Of a DNA stretch of 64,000 bases, positions 45,454 to 56,620 are shown piece by piece. Where the stretch lies: positions 310,001 through 374,000 of the forward strand of contig NZ_VLKE01000001.1 in the NCBI RefSeq assembly GCF_007830265.1, given 5' to 3'. Source of the DNA: Micromonospora olivasterospora (GTDB lineage Bacteria; Actinomycetota; Actinomycetes; Mycobacteriales; Micromonosporaceae). The translations under genes were made by a program, and so were the position numbers. Position 1 is the first letter of the stretch. Each line of letters starts with the position of its first letter. Under the pieces are notes generated by a model, which saw only the letters and a list, made by a program, of their open reading frames with translations, was not told the DNA's origin and made no database searches.

Positions 45454-45595
45454 TCAAGCTGGGGGTGTGGAGTCGGTGCGTAGGGCTTGGTAGACGACGT
45501 CGGATAGGCGTCGTTTCAGCACGCGGAGGGCTTCGAGGCCGCCGTCGCCGCCGGGAGGTTGCCCGTCCTTCGCTGGCTCCGTCACCCCACAGACA
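45454..45595 (-). pseudogene. IS110-family transposase C-terminal remnant
   Basis: The minus strand ends GGLEALRVLKRRLSDVVYQALRTD before a stop at 45454, matching the conserved tail of IS110 transposases (ALRxLKRRLSDVVYRxL). Nothing recognisable precedes it. It marks the border between the catabolic cluster and the kdp region. Confidence 0.6.
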
Positions 45596-45640
45596 TACCA
45601 ACCCGCACGCCGTTCCTCCCCCGGACCGCCGAACATGGCC

Positions 45641-46081
45641 TCAGGTGGACGCCGCCGCGGGCAGGTCCAGCACCAGGAGCTGGTCGTCCGGGCCGACCAG
45701 CACGCGGTGCCGCCGGGCGTACGCCTGCGCGGCCGGACCGAAGGCCGGGTCGCCCCGCGGGACCACCCGACCGAGGCCGGTACGGCACCGGCCGCCCCGG
45801 CACACCTGAACCTCGGCCGGTCGGCGGAAGTGCCGCCACCAGCACTTGTCCGAGGCGTCGCCGACGAGCACGACATACCGCTCCCCCGCCACGGCGTAAA
45901 GCACCGGGAGGCTCACCGCCCGCCCGTCGGCGGCGCGGTATCGCACCTCGCACAGTTGCCCGTCGAGCAGGCCATGCAGGCGCCGGGAACGCAGGACCGC
46001 CAGAATCAGCCGGTTGACCACGGCCGGCGGCCGATGGGCGTGCCGGTGCCGTCGGGCGGGACGGACGTCGCTGTCAGCCAT
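45641..46081 (-). CDS. Nitroreductase/quinone reductase-like split-barrel protein (deazaflavin-dependent family)
   Basis: A 146-residue protein whose core resembles the actinobacterial F420H2-dependent split-barrel reductases: GLLDGQLCEVRYRAADGRAVSLPVLYAVAGERYVVLVG followed by CWWRHFRRPAEVQV, similar to their KxWWRNL motif. No pathway link is visible. It is read in the same direction as, and 98 bp downstream of, the APC permease. Assignment rests on fold-level similarity; cofactor use is inferred. Confidence 0.6.
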   Translation of the reverse strand: MADSDVRPARRHRHAHRPPAVVNRLILAVLRSRRLHGLLDGQLCEVRYRAADGRAVSLPVLYAVAGERYVVLVGDASDKCWWRHFRRPAEVQVCRGGRCRTGLGRVVPRGDPAFGPAAQAYARRHRVLVGPDDQLLVLDLPAAAST

Positions 46082-46179
46082 GAGTTTCCTCCAGGTCCGC
46101 GTACCCCCTCGATGTTCGCCCCGGGCGGGCCCGGGTGCAGGGTCTTGCGGCCCGGTCCGTCGGACGCGTCGGGAGCGGG

Positions 46180-48138
46180 TCAGCCGGTGTGCACGTGCGG
46201 CCGCCGAGTCGGGTCGGGTTCCTGCCGACGCAGGATCTCCCGGGTGACGGGGGCGATCTCACCCTGACCGAAGACCAGGTAGCGCAGGAAATTGCCGGCA
46301 GGGTTGCCCTCGGTCCACTCGAAGTAGATGTGGGGGCGGCGATGGGTCAGGTCGCGGATGTGTAGCAGGAGCGCGGCGAGGGCGTTGGGCACGGAGGAAC
46401 TGGCCAACCGGAGCACCCGGTACCTGCCATGCACGATCGCCCCGCTGACGTGCAACTCGGTCTCGAAATCCGACGGATCGGTGACGGTGACCTCGACGAA
46501 GATGACGTCACTGTCGGCCGGAAAGTCATTGTCCTTCACGATCTGGGCCAGTTTGTCGCGATACTCGGCCGGATTCCCCGTGCTCGACTCGTGCGCGATC
46601 AGCCGGATGCGCCGCCGGGCGCAGTCGACGACGAACCGCCGGGCCGTCGCGTCCAGTTCGACCGCCTCGACCCGCAGCTCGAACGCCCGGAACAGCCGGG
46701 AAAGCAGGGACACCGCGATGATGCCGGCGATGAATGCGGCGGCGATCTTCACACCGTCGGGCCGCTCCACCACGTTCGCGATCGTGGTGTAGACGAAGAT
46801 CACCGCGATGATCCCAAACGCCACCGTACGACCGTGCTGGCGCCGGTGTCGGGCGGAGAGCGTCACCGCGGTCGCCGCCGACGTGATCAGCACCAGCACG
46901 CCGGTGGCGTAGGCGCCGCCCTGGGCGTCGACGCTGGCGTTGAAGATCACCGTGATCAGGAACGCCACCGCGGTGAACACCAGCACCAGCGGTCGCACCG
47001 CGCGGGCCCACGTGGGCGCCATGCCATAGCGGGGCAGGTAGCGCGGGACCAGGTTGAGCAGGCCGGCCATCGCCGAGGCGCCGGCGAACCACAGGATCGC
47101 GATGGTGGACAGGTCGTAGACGGTGCCGAACACCCCACCGAGGTGCTGGTGCGCCAGGTACGCCAGGGCCCGCCCGTTCGCCGGCCCGCCCGGCTTGAAG
47201 GCGTCGGCTGGGATGAGCACGGTGGTGACGATGCTGCTGGTCACCAGGAAGATGCTCATGATCACGGCGGCGGTGGTGAGCAGGCGACGCGCGCCCCGGA
47301 TCCGCCCGGCCGGCGTCGCGTCGGTGTCGTCCGGGTCGCCCTTGATGTGCGGCATGACCGCGACGCCGGTCTCGAAGCCGGACAGGCCCAGCGCGAGCTT
47401 GGGAAAGACGAGCAGCGCGATGCCGATCATGAGTAGCGGGTCGCCGTGCTGCGCGGTCAGTGCGGTGGTCCAGTCGCCGACCACGGTGGGGTGAGTGAGC
47501 ACCCGCCAGAGCCCGTCGACCACCACCACGGCGTTGAGTGCCAGGTATACCCCCACCAGCCCGACGGCGATGCCGATCGCCTCGGTGAATCCCTTGAGGA
47601 ACACCGCGCCGAGCAGCGCCACCAGCAGGAGCGTGACGATCACCGGGTGGCCGCGCAGGCTGTCTGGCCAGAACGGGTTCTCATCGATGTGCGCGGTGGC
47701 ATCGGCCGCCGACAGGGTGATGGTGATGATGAAGTCGGTCGCCGCGAAGCCGAGCAGAACCAGCACGAACACCTTGCCCTGCCAGTAGGTCAGCAGCCGC
47801 ACCAGCATCGCGATGGAGCCCTCACCGTGCGGGCTGTCGTGCGCGACCCGCCGGTAGACCGGCAGCGCCCCGAGCAGGGTGACCAGGACCAGCACCAGGG
47901 TTGCGATCGGGGACAGCACGCCGGCGGCCAGCGCCGCGATGCCCGGCTGATAGCCGAGGGTGGAGAAGTAGTCCACGCCGGTCAGGCACATGACCTTCCA
48001 CCAGGCGTGGCGGCGCTGCTGCGGCGGGCGGGCGTACGGGCCCTCCCGAGCCGGGCGGGCAGCCGTGTCGGCCAGCAACCAGCCCCGCAGTTGGCGTTTC
48101 TCCCGTTCCCGTACCCGGTCGCGCGCGCTGACGCTCAT
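46180..48138 (-). CDS. APC superfamily permease with cytoplasmic C-terminal domain
   Basis: A 652-residue membrane protein. A charged N-terminus ([19 protein letters not shown]) is followed by about twelve hydrophobic segments beginning at [20 protein letters not shown], and then a soluble domain of about 170 residues ([21 protein letters not shown] onward). APC carriers move amino acids or cations. Position beside kdp, and a shared direct repeat upstream (48,332-48,350), suggest a potassium-related role under KdpE, but this is inference. ATG 48138 has GGGGAGG at a good distance. Confidence 0.82.
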   Translation of the reverse strand: MSVSARDRVREREKRQLRGWLLADTAARPAREGPYARPPQQRRHAWWKVMCLTGVDYFSTLGYQPGIAALAAGVLSPIATLVLVLVTLLGALPVYRRVAHDSPHGEGSIAMLVRLLTYWQGKVFVLVLLGFAATDFIITITLSAADATAHIDENPFWPDSLRGHPVIVTLLLVALLGAVFLKGFTEAIGIAVGLVGVYLALNAVVVVDGLWRVLTHPTVVGDWTTALTAQHGDPLLMIGIALLVFPKLALGLSGFETGVAVMPHIKGDPDDTDATPAGRIRGARRLLTTAAVIMSIFLVTSSIVTTVLIPADAFKPGGPANGRALAYLAHQHLGGVFGTVYDLSTIAILWFAGASAMAGLLNLVPRYLPRYGMAPTWARAVRPLVLVFTAVAFLITVIFNASVDAQGGAYATGVLVLITSAATAVTLSARHRRQHGRTVAFGIIAVIFVYTTIANVVERPDGVKIAAAFIAGIIAVSLLSRLFRAFELRVEAVELDATARRFVVDCARRRIRLIAHESSTGNPAEYRDKLAQIVKDNDFPADSDVIFVEVTVTDPSDFETELHVSGAIVHGRYRVLRLASSSVPNALAALLLHIRDLTHRRPHIYFEWTEGNPAGNFLRYLVFGQGEIAPVTREILRRQEPDPTRRPHVHTG

Positions 48139-48331
48139 CGTGCCTCCCCAGTTCTCCGGTAACCGGAAGAGCGGGCCCAGCACGTACCTGCTGGCCGGGC
48201 AAGACCCAGGCGTTGCCGCACGGCTACCGGACCATCGCCCGGTCAACCACGACGTTCCGTCGCCCATGATCAGGCCCGCAGGGCGGACCGGCGACCGTCA
48301 CTACGCAGATTTAACGCGTAGCCACGTCTTT

Positions 48332-48350
48332 TTCACGCCGTTTTGACGCC
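48332..48350. promoter_or_regulatory. Candidate KdpE direct repeat upstream of APC permease
   Basis: TTCACGCC and TTGACGCC lie in direct orientation, 11 bp apart start to start, about 190 bp upstream of the permease. Response regulators of the OmpR/KdpE class bind such helical-turn-spaced repeats. The same pair occurs before the kdp operon. Confidence 0.45.
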
Positions 48351-48404
48351 GACGCCCTTGACCCGCCGCGAGGCCGAAACGCGTACGGTGCCGCCGTCAA
48401 GAAG

Positions 48405-49103
48405 TCAGGGCCGGTAGCGGTAGCCCATACCCGGTTCGGTGATGAGGTGCCGCGGGCGGGCGGGGTCGTCTTCGAGCTTGCGGCGCAGCTGCGCCATGTA
48501 CTGCCGTAGGTAGTTGGTCTCGTGCTGGTATTCCGGGCCCCACACGTCGTGCAGCAGCTGGCGCTGGCTGATCAGCTTGCCGGGGTGGCGCAGCAGCTTG
48601 TCGAGCATGGCCCACTGGGTGGGGGTGAGCCGCACCTCGGTGCCGTCGTCTCGGGTGACGGTGCGGTCGGCGAGGTTGACGGTGTGCCGGCCGACCCGGG
48701 CGGCGGCCGTCGTGGCGGGCGCCGCAGTGTCGGCCGGTGTCGAGGTGAGGCGGCGGGTGACCGCGCGGATGCGGGCGAGGAGTTCGTCGACGCCGAAGGG
48801 TTTGGTGACGTAGTCGTCGGCGCCGGCGTCGAGGGCGGCGACCTTGTCCTCGCTGCCGGCCCGACCGGAGAGCACGATGATCGGCACGGTGGTCCACCCG
48901 CGGAGTCCTCGAATGACGTCGATGCCGTCGAGGTCGGGTAGTCCCAGGTCGAGCACGACCAGGTCCGGGGGATGACTGACGGCGGCCTTGAGGGCCGCGG
49001 CGCCGGTGTCGGCGACCTCGACGTCGTAGCCGCGGGCGCGCAGGTTGATCCGCAGAGCACGCAGGATCTGCGGTTCGTCGTCGACGACGAGGATTCGGGT
49101 CAT
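48405..49103 (-). CDS. kdpE: Response regulator KdpE
   Basis: A 232-residue OmpR-class regulator: receiver with DDE-type acidic pocket (VVDDEPQILRALRIN), phospho-acceptor Asp in PDLVVLDLGLPDLDG, lysine in DYVTKPFG, and a C-terminal winged helix (LTPTQWAMLDKLLRHPGKLISQRQLLHDVWGPEY). Switches on the potassium pump when KdpD signals low K+. Overlaps kdpD by ATGA and is the last gene of the operon. Confidence 0.95.
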   Translation of the reverse strand: MTRILVVDDEPQILRALRINLRARGYDVEVADTGAAALKAAVSHPPDLVVLDLGLPDLDGIDVIRGLRGWTTVPIIVLSGRAGSEDKVAALDAGADDYVTKPFGVDELLARIRAVTRRLTSTPADTAAPATTAAARVGRHTVNLADRTVTRDDGTEVRLTPTQWAMLDKLLRHPGKLISQRQLLHDVWGPEYQHETNYLRQYMAQLRRKLEDDPARPRHLITEPGMGYRYRP

Positions 49104-51652
49104 TGCGGCGGCCCTTCTGGTGTCGTCTGCGCGGTGGCGGGCAGCCGCAGCACCATAGTCAGCCCGCCGCCCGGGGTGGTCTCGGGGGTGATGCTGCCAC
49201 CCATGGCCTCGGCGAGGCCGCGGGACAGGGCGAGGCCGAGTCCGACGCCGGTCTGGTTGTCCCGGTCACCGAGGCGCTGGAACGGCAGGAAGACGTGTTC
49301 CCACTGGTCCTCGGGGATACCCGGCCCGGTGTCGATGATCCGCAGCTCGACCTGCCCGGCGTGGGCGCTGGCGGTGATGGTGGGCGGCTGCCCGGGTGGG
49401 CTGTGCCGCAGCGCGTTGGCCACGATGTTGACCAGCACCCGTTCCAGCAGGCCCGGGTCGGCGGCGGCGGCCGGCAGGTCGGCCGGAATGTCGGTGGTGA
49501 CATCGGCCGCCATCGGGCCCAGTTCGTCCAGTGCCCGCGGTACGGCGTCCTCCAGCCCGATCGCGGTGGTGGAGACCCCGAGCGCGCCGGCCTGCAGCCG
49601 GCTCATGTCCAGCAGGTTCGCCACCAGCCGGTGCAGCCGGTCCAGGGACTCGTCGGCGGTGGCCAGCAGCTCCTCGCGGTCGTCGGCGTCGAACTCGACG
49701 TCATGGCTACGCAGGCTGCTCACCGCCGCCTTCGCCGAGGCCAGCGGCGTACGCAGGTCATGGCTGACCGCGGCGAGCAGCGCGGTGCGCATCCGGTCGG
49801 CCTCCGCGAGCGGCCTGGCGGTGGCCGCCTCCTCGGCAAGGCGTTCCTGGCGCAGCGCGACGGCGGCCTGGGCGGCGAACGCCTCGACCACCCGACGGTC
49901 GGCAGCCTCCAGTCGCCGGCCGGCGAGCACGACGGTGAGCCGGTCGTCGACCGGTACCGCCGTCTCTCCCGCGCTGGGACTGCACACCGGCGCCTCTCCC
50001 ACGCTGGCCACGACCCGCCAGGCGCCCTCCTCGCGAGCTCGGCCGGGCCGCCCCTCGGCGTCCGCGGCCAGTTCCAGGACGCTGACCGCGCGCAGCGCGA
50101 AGGTCTCCCGCAGCCGGTCCAGCAGCGCGGGCAGCGGACGTTGCCCGCGCAGCACGCCGCCGGCGACGGTGGCCAGCGTCTGCGCGTCGGCGGACGCGCG
50201 CGCCGCCTCTCTGGTCCGCCTCGCCGCCACGTCGACCACCCCGCTCACCGCGACCGCGACGCCGACGAAGACGCCCAGGGCGAGCAGGTTGTCCGCCTCG
50301 GCGATGGTCAGGGTGTAGTAGGGCGGGGTGAAGAACCAGTTCAGCAGCAGGGACCCGCCGAGCGCGGCGGCCAGCGCCGGCCACAGCCCGCCGACCAGCG
50401 CCACCCCGACGACTCCGGCGAGGAACAGCAGGATGTCGTTGGTCAGGGTGAGATCCGGCAGTGCCCACAACAGCAGCGTGAGCAGCGGCATCCCCAGCCC
50501 GGCCAGCGCGAAGCCGAGCATCCGGCGTCGGCGCGACAGTGCCGCCGGGACCCCGCTCGTGCGCCGGCCCCGACCCGCCTCGGGATGGGTCACCAGGTGC
50601 ACGTCGATCGCGCCGGAAAGCGCAGTGGTAGTCACCCCGACCCCGCGGGAGAACACCTGGGCGAGGCGTCCCCGCCGGCTCGCGCCGAGCACGAGCTGGG
50701 TGGCGTTGACCCCCTTGGCGAAGTCCAGCAGTGCTTGCGGCACGTCGGTGCCCAGCACCTGGTGGTACGTCCCGCCGAGGCTCTCCACCAGCACCCGCTG
50801 GCGGGCGAGCTGGGCCGGGTCCGCGCCGGCCAGGCCGTCGCTGCGGGCCACGTGCACGGCGAGCAGGTCGGTGCCCTTGCTGCGGGCGGCGATCCGGGCC
50901 GCCCGGCGGATCAGGGTGTCACCCTCGGGACCGCCGGTGAGCGCGACGACGACCCGTTCCCGGGCCTCCCAGGTGGCGGAGATGCCCTGCTGGGTCCGGT
51001 AGGCGTCGAGCTGGTCGTCGACCTTGTCGGCCAGCCAGAGCAGGGCCAGTTCGCGCAGGGCGGTGAGGTTGCCGACCCGGAAGTAGTTGCCCAGCGTTGC
51101 GTCGATCTTGTCGGGGCGGTAGATGTTGCCGTGCGCCATCCGGCGGCGTAGCGCTTCCGGGGTCATGTCGACCAGTTCGACCTGCTCGGCGGCGCGGACG
51201 ATTTGGTCGGGCACCGTCTCCCGCTGGGTGGTGCCGGTGATCTGGGCGACGACGTCGTTGAGCGACTCCAGGTGCTGGATGTTGACCGTGGTCAGCACAC
51301 TGATCCCGGCGTCCAGCAGGTCCTGGACGTCCTGCCAGCGCTTCTCGTTGCGCGAGCCGGGGACGTTGGTGTGCGCCAGTTCGTCAACCACGGCGACATC
51401 GGGTCGGCGCGCGAGGACGGCGTCGAGGTCCATCTCGGTGAATTCAACGCCCCGGTAGGTCATCGTGCGGCGGGGCACCTGCTCCAGGTCGCCGATCATG
51501 GCGGCGGTGTGCTTGCGGCCGTGGGTCTCGACGAAGCCGATCACTACATCGGTGCCGCGTTCCGCACGGCGTTGGGCCTCCTCCAGCATGGCGTAGGTCT
51601 TGCCGACGCCGGGGGCGGCTCCCAGGTAGATGCGAAGCTCTCCTCGTGACAC
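49100..51652 (-). CDS. kdpD: Sensor histidine kinase KdpD
   Basis: An 850-residue potassium/osmosensor kinase. Order: KdpD domain with Walker A GAAPGVGKTY and DELAHTNVPGSRNEKRWQDV, a universal-stress-protein-like domain, four membrane segments (LGFALAGLGMPLLTLLLWALPDL onward), GAF-type region, then histidine kinase with phospho-acceptor in AVSHDLRTPLASAKAAV and ATPase GPGIPEDQWEHVF. The GTG at 51652 gives the family start (SRGELRIYLGAAPG). Located after kdpC with a 127-bp spacer in which I see no gene. Confidence 0.95.
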   Translation of the reverse strand: MSRGELRIYLGAAPGVGKTYAMLEEAQRRAERGTDVVIGFVETHGRKHTAAMIGDLEQVPRRTMTYRGVEFTEMDLDAVLARRPDVAVVDELAHTNVPGSRNEKRWQDVQDLLDAGISVLTTVNIQHLESLNDVVAQITGTTQRETVPDQIVRAAEQVELVDMTPEALRRRMAHGNIYRPDKIDATLGNYFRVGNLTALRELALLWLADKVDDQLDAYRTQQGISATWEARERVVVALTGGPEGDTLIRRAARIAARSKGTDLLAVHVARSDGLAGADPAQLARQRVLVESLGGTYHQVLGTDVPQALLDFAKGVNATQLVLGASRRGRLAQVFSRGVGVTTTALSGAIDVHLVTHPEAGRGRRTSGVPAALSRRRRMLGFALAGLGMPLLTLLLWALPDLTLTNDILLFLAGVVGVALVGGLWPALAAALGGSLLLNWFFTPPYYTLTIAEADNLLALGVFVGVAVAVSGVVDVAARRTREAARASADAQTLATVAGGVLRGQRPLPALLDRLRETFALRAVSVLELAADAEGRPGRAREEGAWRVVASVGEAPVCSPSAGETAVPVDDRLTVVLAGRRLEAADRRVVEAFAAQAAVALRQERLAEEAATARPLAEADRMRTALLAAVSHDLRTPLASAKAAVSSLRSHDVEFDADDREELLATADESLDRLHRLVANLLDMSRLQAGALGVSTTAIGLEDAVPRALDELGPMAADVTTDIPADLPAAAADPGLLERVLVNIVANALRHSPPGQPPTITASAHAGQVELRIIDTGPGIPEDQWEHVFLPFQRLGDRDNQTGVGLGLALSRGLAEAMGGSITPETTPGGGLTMVLRLPATAQTTPEGPPQ

Positions 51653-51779
51653 GCAGAAGATCCTCTCTGGTGAGGGCGCTGGGGAAGTCGGCTTCTTCGG
51701 CGCCCGCTGTGTGGCGGACCGGCGGGACGGTGTCGGGCAGGGCCGGCACCGCAGCTCGGCCCTGCCCGTAGACCGAGCA

Positions 51780-52661
51780 TCAGCGGGCGGGGAACTTCTC
51801 GTCGAGGGCGAGGTTGAGTTCGAGGACGTTGACGCCGGGTTCGCCCATGAAACCCAGCGAACGGCCGGTGGTGTGCTCCTTGATCAGCTTACGGACCGCG
51901 GCCGGGTCCGCGCCGCGCTCGCGCGCCACGCGGGCGACCTGGATCTCCGCGTACGCGGGGCTGATGTGCGGGTCGAGGCCGCTGCCGCTGGCGGTGACCG
52001 CGTCGGCGGGTACCGCCGGCTCGGCGGGTGCGTCACCCCGGATGGGGGTGACCACGCCGCCCTCGGCGACGTAGTCGTGGCCCGACTGGGCCACCTCAAC
52101 CGGCACCCCCTGATAGCTGCTCATGAAGGGAGTGGCCGGCGCGACCTGGTTGACGCTGACCACCCGGGTGATCCGGCCGGTCAGTCCGTCGGCCCGGAAC
52201 ACGGCCAGCACCGCGCCGACGCCGTCCGGGGTGCAGTACGGGCGCCGCCCGTCGACGCCGTCGAGGTCGCCGATCGCCTTGCTGCGGGAGCAGACCTGGG
52301 TGAGCAGGCTCTGGGTGGAGTCGTCGGGGTTGGTGGCGATGGTGTCGACCACGCTCTCCGGGCCGAGGTTGCTGGCCGCGGTGGCGGTGGGGTCGTAGCC
52401 GCCGCCGGCCGCGGACGGCCGGGACTGGAAGTAGCGGCGGACGGGGTTGCCGTCGGCGTCGGTGAAGGACTGCCCGATCAGCGAGCTGCCGACCTTCCGG
52501 CCGCCGACGGTCACCAGCGAGCCGTCGGCCTTGCCGTCGAGGCCGGGGAGCCGGCCGACGGCGACGAGGGCGAGCGGGTACGCCAGCCCGAGCAGCACCG
52601 TGAAGACGAGCACCGCGCGCAGGGCGGCGAGGTGTTGGGCGAGCCAACTGGGAAGGCGCAT
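51780..52661 (-). CDS. kdpC: Potassium-transporting ATPase subunit KdpC
   Basis: A 293-residue single-span subunit that stabilises nucleotide binding by KdpB. N-terminal membrane helix (LRAVLVFTVLLGLAYPLALVAVG), KVGSSLIGQSF, YFQSRPSA and GSGLDPHISPAYAEIQVARVA are the family motifs; the end is NVLELNLALDE. It is longer than the E. coli protein (about 190 residues) because of an inserted middle section (residues about 90-190), seen also in other actinobacteria. One base separates it from the kdpB stop. Confidence 0.94.
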   Translation of the reverse strand: MRLPSWLAQHLAALRAVLVFTVLLGLAYPLALVAVGRLPGLDGKADGSLVTVGGRKVGSSLIGQSFTDADGNPVRRYFQSRPSAAGGGYDPTATAASNLGPESVVDTIATNPDDSTQSLLTQVCSRSKAIGDLDGVDGRRPYCTPDGVGAVLAVFRADGLTGRITRVVSVNQVAPATPFMSSYQGVPVEVAQSGHDYVAEGGVVTPIRGDAPAEPAVPADAVTASGSGLDPHISPAYAEIQVARVARERGADPAAVRKLIKEHTTGRSLGFMGEPGVNVLELNLALDEKFPAR

Positions 52662-52662
52662 G

Positions 52663-54855
52663 TCAGATCCCCGGGATGAACTGGATGAGCAGGTCGATGA
52701 GCTTGATGCCGACGAACGGCACGATGATCCCGCCGAGGCCGTAGATCAGCAGGTTGCGGCTGAGCAGCTGCGACGCCGACGCCGGCCGGTACCGCACACC
52801 GCGCAGGGCCAACGGGATCAGCGCGATGATCACGAGGGCGTTGAAGATGACCGCGGACAGGATCGCCGACTCGGGGCTGGCCAGCCGCATCACGTTCAGC
52901 GTGTTCAGGCTCGGGTAGATGCCGGCGAACATGGCCGGGATGATCGCGAAGTACTTCGCGATGTCGTTCGAGATGCTGAACGTGGTCAGCGCACCACGCG
53001 TGATCAGCAACTGCTTGCCGATCTCGACGATCTCGATCAGCTTGGTCGGGTCGGAGTCGAGGTCGACCATGTTGCCGGCCTCCTTCGCGGCCGACGTGCC
53101 GGTGTTCATGGCGACGCCGACGTCCGCCTGGGCCAGCGCGGGCGCGTCGTTGGTGCCGTCGCCGGTCATCGCGACCAGCCGGCCGCCCTCCTGCTCCTTC
53201 CTGATCAGGGCGAGCTTGTCCTCCGGAGTGGCCTCCGCGAGGAAGTCGTCCACCCCGGCCTCGTCGGCGATCGCCCTCGCCGTCCGCGGGTTGTCGCCGG
53301 TGATCATCACGGTCCGGATGCCCATCCGGCGCATCTCGTCGAACCGCTCACGCATGCCGGCCTTGACGACGTCCTTGAGGTGGATGACGCCGAGCGCCCG
53401 GGCCGGCCCACCGTCGACGTGCTCGGCGACGACCAGCGGGGTGCCGCCGCTGCCACTGATCGCGTCGACCAGCTCGCCGACCTGCTCGGTCGGGTGGCCA
53501 TCGTTGTCGCGTACCCACTTCATCACCGCTGCGGCGGCGCCCTTGCGGATCCGGCGTCCGCCCCCGTCGACGCTCTCCGCGCCCAGGTCGACGCCGCTCA
53601 TCCGGGTCTGTGCGGTGAAGGGCACGAAAGTGGCGTGCGGGATGAGTCCCGGCTCACGCTCATGCAGCCCGAATTCGTTCTTCGCGAGGACGACTACCGA
53701 CCGGCCCTCGGGCGTCTCGTCGGCCAGGCTGGAGAGCTGCGCGGCGTCGGCGACCGCCACCGCGTCGACGCCCTCGACCGGCAGGAACTCGGCGGCCTGC
53801 CGGTTGCCCAGGGTGATGGTGCCGGTCTTGTCGAGCAGCAGTGTGTTGACGTCACCCGCCGCCTCGACGGCCCGGCCGCTCATCGCCAGGACATTGCGCT
53901 GGACGAGGCGGTCCATGCCGGCGATGCCGATCGCGGACAGCAGCGCGCCGATGGTGGTCGGGATGAGGCAGACCAGCAGCGAGACCAGGACGATGCCGGT
54001 GACGCCGGCGTCGGTGACGGCACCGGAGTCCAGTGCGGCCGCCTGGTAGCCCTTGGAGAAGATGGCGAGGGGCTGGAGGGTGACGACGGCCAGCAGGAAG
54101 ATGATCGTGAGCGCGGCGAGCAGAATGTTCAGCGCGATCTCGTTCGGGGTCTTTTGCCGGTTGGCGCCCTCCACCAGCGCGATCATCCGGTCGATGAAGC
54201 TCTCCCCCGGCTTCTGCGTGATCTTGACGACGATCCGGTCGGAGAGCACGCGGGTGCCGCCGGTGACGGCGCTGCGGTCACCGCCGGACTCCCGGATCAC
54301 TGGCGCGGACTCGCCGGTGATGGCGGACTCGTCGACGCTGGCGATGCCCTCTACGACGTCGCCGTCGCCGGGGATGATCTGCCCAGCCTCGACCAGGACG
54401 ATGTCGCCCTGCTTTAGGTGCGGCGCGGGGACGGCCTCGTCGCGGTAGGCGTTCGCCGCCGCGCCGGGCATCCAGCCGACGAGCCGGGTGGCGATGGTGT
54501 CCTGCTTCGCCCGGCGCAGCGTGTCGGCCTGGGCCTTGCCGCGTCCCTCGGCGACCGCCTCGGCGAGGTTGGCGAAGAGCACGGTCAGCCACAGCCAGAC
54601 CGCGATCGCGATCGCGAACACCGACGGGTCGGCGACGGCGAGCACCGTGGTGAAGAGCGCGCCGATCTCGACGATCAGCATGACCGGGTTGCGCCAGAGC
54701 GTACGGGGGCCGAGCTTGCGCAACGCGTCCGGCAGCGAGCGGATCAGTTGCTTCGGGTCGAGCAGGCCGCCGCCGCCCCGGTTGCCCTGGGTGGCCGGTG
54801 TGCCGGCGGTGCCCGCGTCGGCGGTGCCGTGCGGTGCCGGCGTGGACGTGGTCAT
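52663..54855 (-). CDS. kdpB: Potassium-transporting P-type ATPase subunit KdpB
   Basis: A 730-residue P-type ATPase, the energising subunit of the Kdp pump. Phosphorylation site [14 protein letters not shown] dephosphorylation loop ([15 protein letters not shown]), KGAAAAV nucleotide site and [18 protein letters not shown] hinge are all intact. An N-terminal extension ([21 protein letters not shown]) is low-complexity. ATG 54855 is chosen; ATG 54870 in frame would add five residues. Lies 20 bp after kdpA. Confidence 0.96.
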   Translation of the reverse strand: MTTSTPAPHGTADAGTAGTPATQGNRGGGGLLDPKQLIRSLPDALRKLGPRTLWRNPVMLIVEIGALFTTVLAVADPSVFAIAIAVWLWLTVLFANLAEAVAEGRGKAQADTLRRAKQDTIATRLVGWMPGAAANAYRDEAVPAPHLKQGDIVLVEAGQIIPGDGDVVEGIASVDESAITGESAPVIRESGGDRSAVTGGTRVLSDRIVVKITQKPGESFIDRMIALVEGANRQKTPNEIALNILLAALTIIFLLAVVTLQPLAIFSKGYQAAALDSGAVTDAGVTGIVLVSLLVCLIPTTIGALLSAIGIAGMDRLVQRNVLAMSGRAVEAAGDVNTLLLDKTGTITLGNRQAAEFLPVEGVDAVAVADAAQLSSLADETPEGRSVVVLAKNEFGLHEREPGLIPHATFVPFTAQTRMSGVDLGAESVDGGGRRIRKGAAAAVMKWVRDNDGHPTEQVGELVDAISGSGGTPLVVAEHVDGGPARALGVIHLKDVVKAGMRERFDEMRRMGIRTVMITGDNPRTARAIADEAGVDDFLAEATPEDKLALIRKEQEGGRLVAMTGDGTNDAPALAQADVGVAMNTGTSAAKEAGNMVDLDSDPTKLIEIVEIGKQLLITRGALTTFSISNDIAKYFAIIPAMFAGIYPSLNTLNVMRLASPESAILSAVIFNALVIIALIPLALRGVRYRPASASQLLSRNLLIYGLGGIIVPFVGIKLIDLLIQFIPGI

Positions 54856-54875
54856 GTCCTTCTCTCTCATGGTGG

Positions 54876-56531
54876 TCACAGCCCTTCGGCCAGCGGGCCG
54901 AGCGCGAGGGCGGGCAGGAAGGTGAGGGCGACGAGGATCACCGTGACGCCGACGACCATGCCGATGAAGAGCGGCTTGTGGGTCGGCAGGGTGCCCTCGG
55001 AGGCGGGGGTGGGTTGTTGGCGGGCCAGCGAGCCGGCCAGCGCGAGGACGAAGATGATCGGCAGGAACCGCCCGAGCAGCATGCACAGCCCCAGCGCGGT
55101 GTTCCACCACGGCGTGTTCACGGTGATGCCCGCGAACGCCGAGCCGTTGTTGTTGCTCGCCGAGGTGAACGCGTAGAGCACCTCGGAGAGCCCGTGCGGG
55201 CCCGCGTTGAGCGCGGTCGAGTTGTTGCCCGTGGCGAATGCCGCAGCCGCGCCGATCAGCACCAGCGCCGGCGTGACCAGGAAGTACATCGAGGCGAACT
55301 TGATCTCGCGGGCGCCGATCTTCTTCCCCAGGTACTCCGGGGTTCGGCCGACCATCAGGCCGGCGACGAACACGGTGATCACCGCGAGGATCAGCAGGCC
55401 GTAGAGACCGGAACCGGTACCGCCGGGCGCGACCTCGCCGAGCATCATGTTGACCATCGTCATCATCCCGCCGAGCGACGTGAACGAGTCGTGGAACGAG
55501 TTGACCGCGCCGGTCGAGGTAAGCGTGGTGGCCGCGGCGAAGGTGGCGGAGTTCGACACGTCGAACCGCACCTCCTTGCCCTCCGGGGCCGCGCCGACCG
55601 CCTGCGGGACCGTGCCGTGGCCGGCCAACTCGAACACGTTGGTCAAGGAGATGCTGGCCAGCGCGAGGAGGGCCATCACCGCGGCGATCGCGTACCCCTG
55701 CCGGTTCTGCCCGACCATCCGGCCGAAGACCCGGGGCAGGCTGAACGGGATCACCAGGATCAGGAAGATCTCCAGCCAGTTCGTCCACGCGGTCGGGTTC
55801 TCGAACGGGTGGGCGCTGTTGGCGTTGTAGAAGCCGCCACCGTTTGTGCCCAGTTCCTTGATGACCTCCTGGCTGGCCACCGGCCCGCCCGTGACGTGCT
55901 GCGTGCCGCCGGTCAGCGTGGTCACGTCGGTGCCACCGGACAGGTTCTGCACCACGCCGCCGATCATCAGCGCCAGCGCGCCCAGCACCGCGATCGGCAG
56001 CAGGATCCGGAGCACGATCCGGGTCAGGTCGACCCAGAAGTTGCCCAAGTCGCCGGTGCGGCTGCGGGCGAAGCCGCGCACCAGCGCCACCGCCACGGCG
56101 ATGCCGACGGCGGCGGAGACGAAGTTCTGCACCGCCAGGCCGGCCATCTGCACCAGGTGACCCATGGTCGACTCACCCGAGTACCACTGCCAGTTCGTGT
56201 TTGTCACGAACGACACGGCCGTGTTCCACGCACCGTGCGGCACCACCGGATCGAAACCCAGCGAGAGCCAGAGGTGGTTCTGCAGGCGCTGGAACGCGTA
56301 CAGGAACAGGATCGACACCGCGGAGAACGCCAGCACGCTGCGGGCGTACACGCCCCAGGACTGCTCGGCCGCCGGGTTGACCCCGACCAGGCGGTAGATC
56401 CCCCGCTCGAACCGGGACGGCCGCTGCCCGGAAACCGCCCGGAACATGTAGTCACCAAACGGCTTATAGACCGCGACCAGGGCGGCCACCAAGGACAGGA
56501 GGAAGACGACGCCTGCTGTTGTCATGGTCAT
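54876..56531 (-). CDS. kdpA: Potassium-transporting ATPase subunit KdpA
   Basis: A 551-residue potassium channel-like subunit with about ten membrane spans. Selectivity-filter regions are visible: [46 protein letters not shown]. It binds K+ and passes it to KdpB. Its ATG overlaps the kdpF stop by one base (TGATG), so translation is coupled. Confidence 0.96.
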   Translation of the reverse strand: MTMTTAGVVFLLSLVAALVAVYKPFGDYMFRAVSGQRPSRFERGIYRLVGVNPAAEQSWGVYARSVLAFSAVSILFLYAFQRLQNHLWLSLGFDPVVPHGAWNTAVSFVTNTNWQWYSGESTMGHLVQMAGLAVQNFVSAAVGIAVAVALVRGFARSRTGDLGNFWVDLTRIVLRILLPIAVLGALALMIGGVVQNLSGGTDVTTLTGGTQHVTGGPVASQEVIKELGTNGGGFYNANSAHPFENPTAWTNWLEIFLILVIPFSLPRVFGRMVGQNRQGYAIAAVMALLALASISLTNVFELAGHGTVPQAVGAAPEGKEVRFDVSNSATFAAATTLTSTGAVNSFHDSFTSLGGMMTMVNMMLGEVAPGGTGSGLYGLLILAVITVFVAGLMVGRTPEYLGKKIGAREIKFASMYFLVTPALVLIGAAAAFATGNNSTALNAGPHGLSEVLYAFTSASNNNGSAFAGITVNTPWWNTALGLCMLLGRFLPIIFVLALAGSLARQQPTPASEGTLPTHKPLFIGMVVGVTVILVALTFLPALALGPLAEGL

Positions 56532-56620
56532 CAGAACCGCTCCGGGAACAGCAGGGCAACCACCAGGAACACGGCCAGGCCGATCGCCAGCACCAAGCCC
56601 ACGGCATTGACAGCACTCAC
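56531..56620 (-). CDS. kdpF: K(+)-transporting ATPase subunit KdpF
   Basis: A 29-residue single-helix peptide starting at GTG 56620: [14 protein letters not shown] then a hydrophobic run ending FPERF. Same size and pattern as KdpF, which stabilises the KdpABC complex in the membrane. Its start overlaps the stop of a second tiny membrane gene upstream (GTGA) and its stop overlaps kdpA. Confidence 0.88.
   Translation of the reverse strand: MSAVNAVGLVLAIGLAVFLVVALLFPERF

Noticed and set aside
48139..48404. Cyclic-di-AMP (ydaO-type) or other riboswitch upstream of the APC permease
   Set aside because: The leader can form hairpins (for example TCCGGTTACCGGA on the minus strand), but I could not match the conserved cores of a known riboswitch class. 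A covariance-model search would decide.
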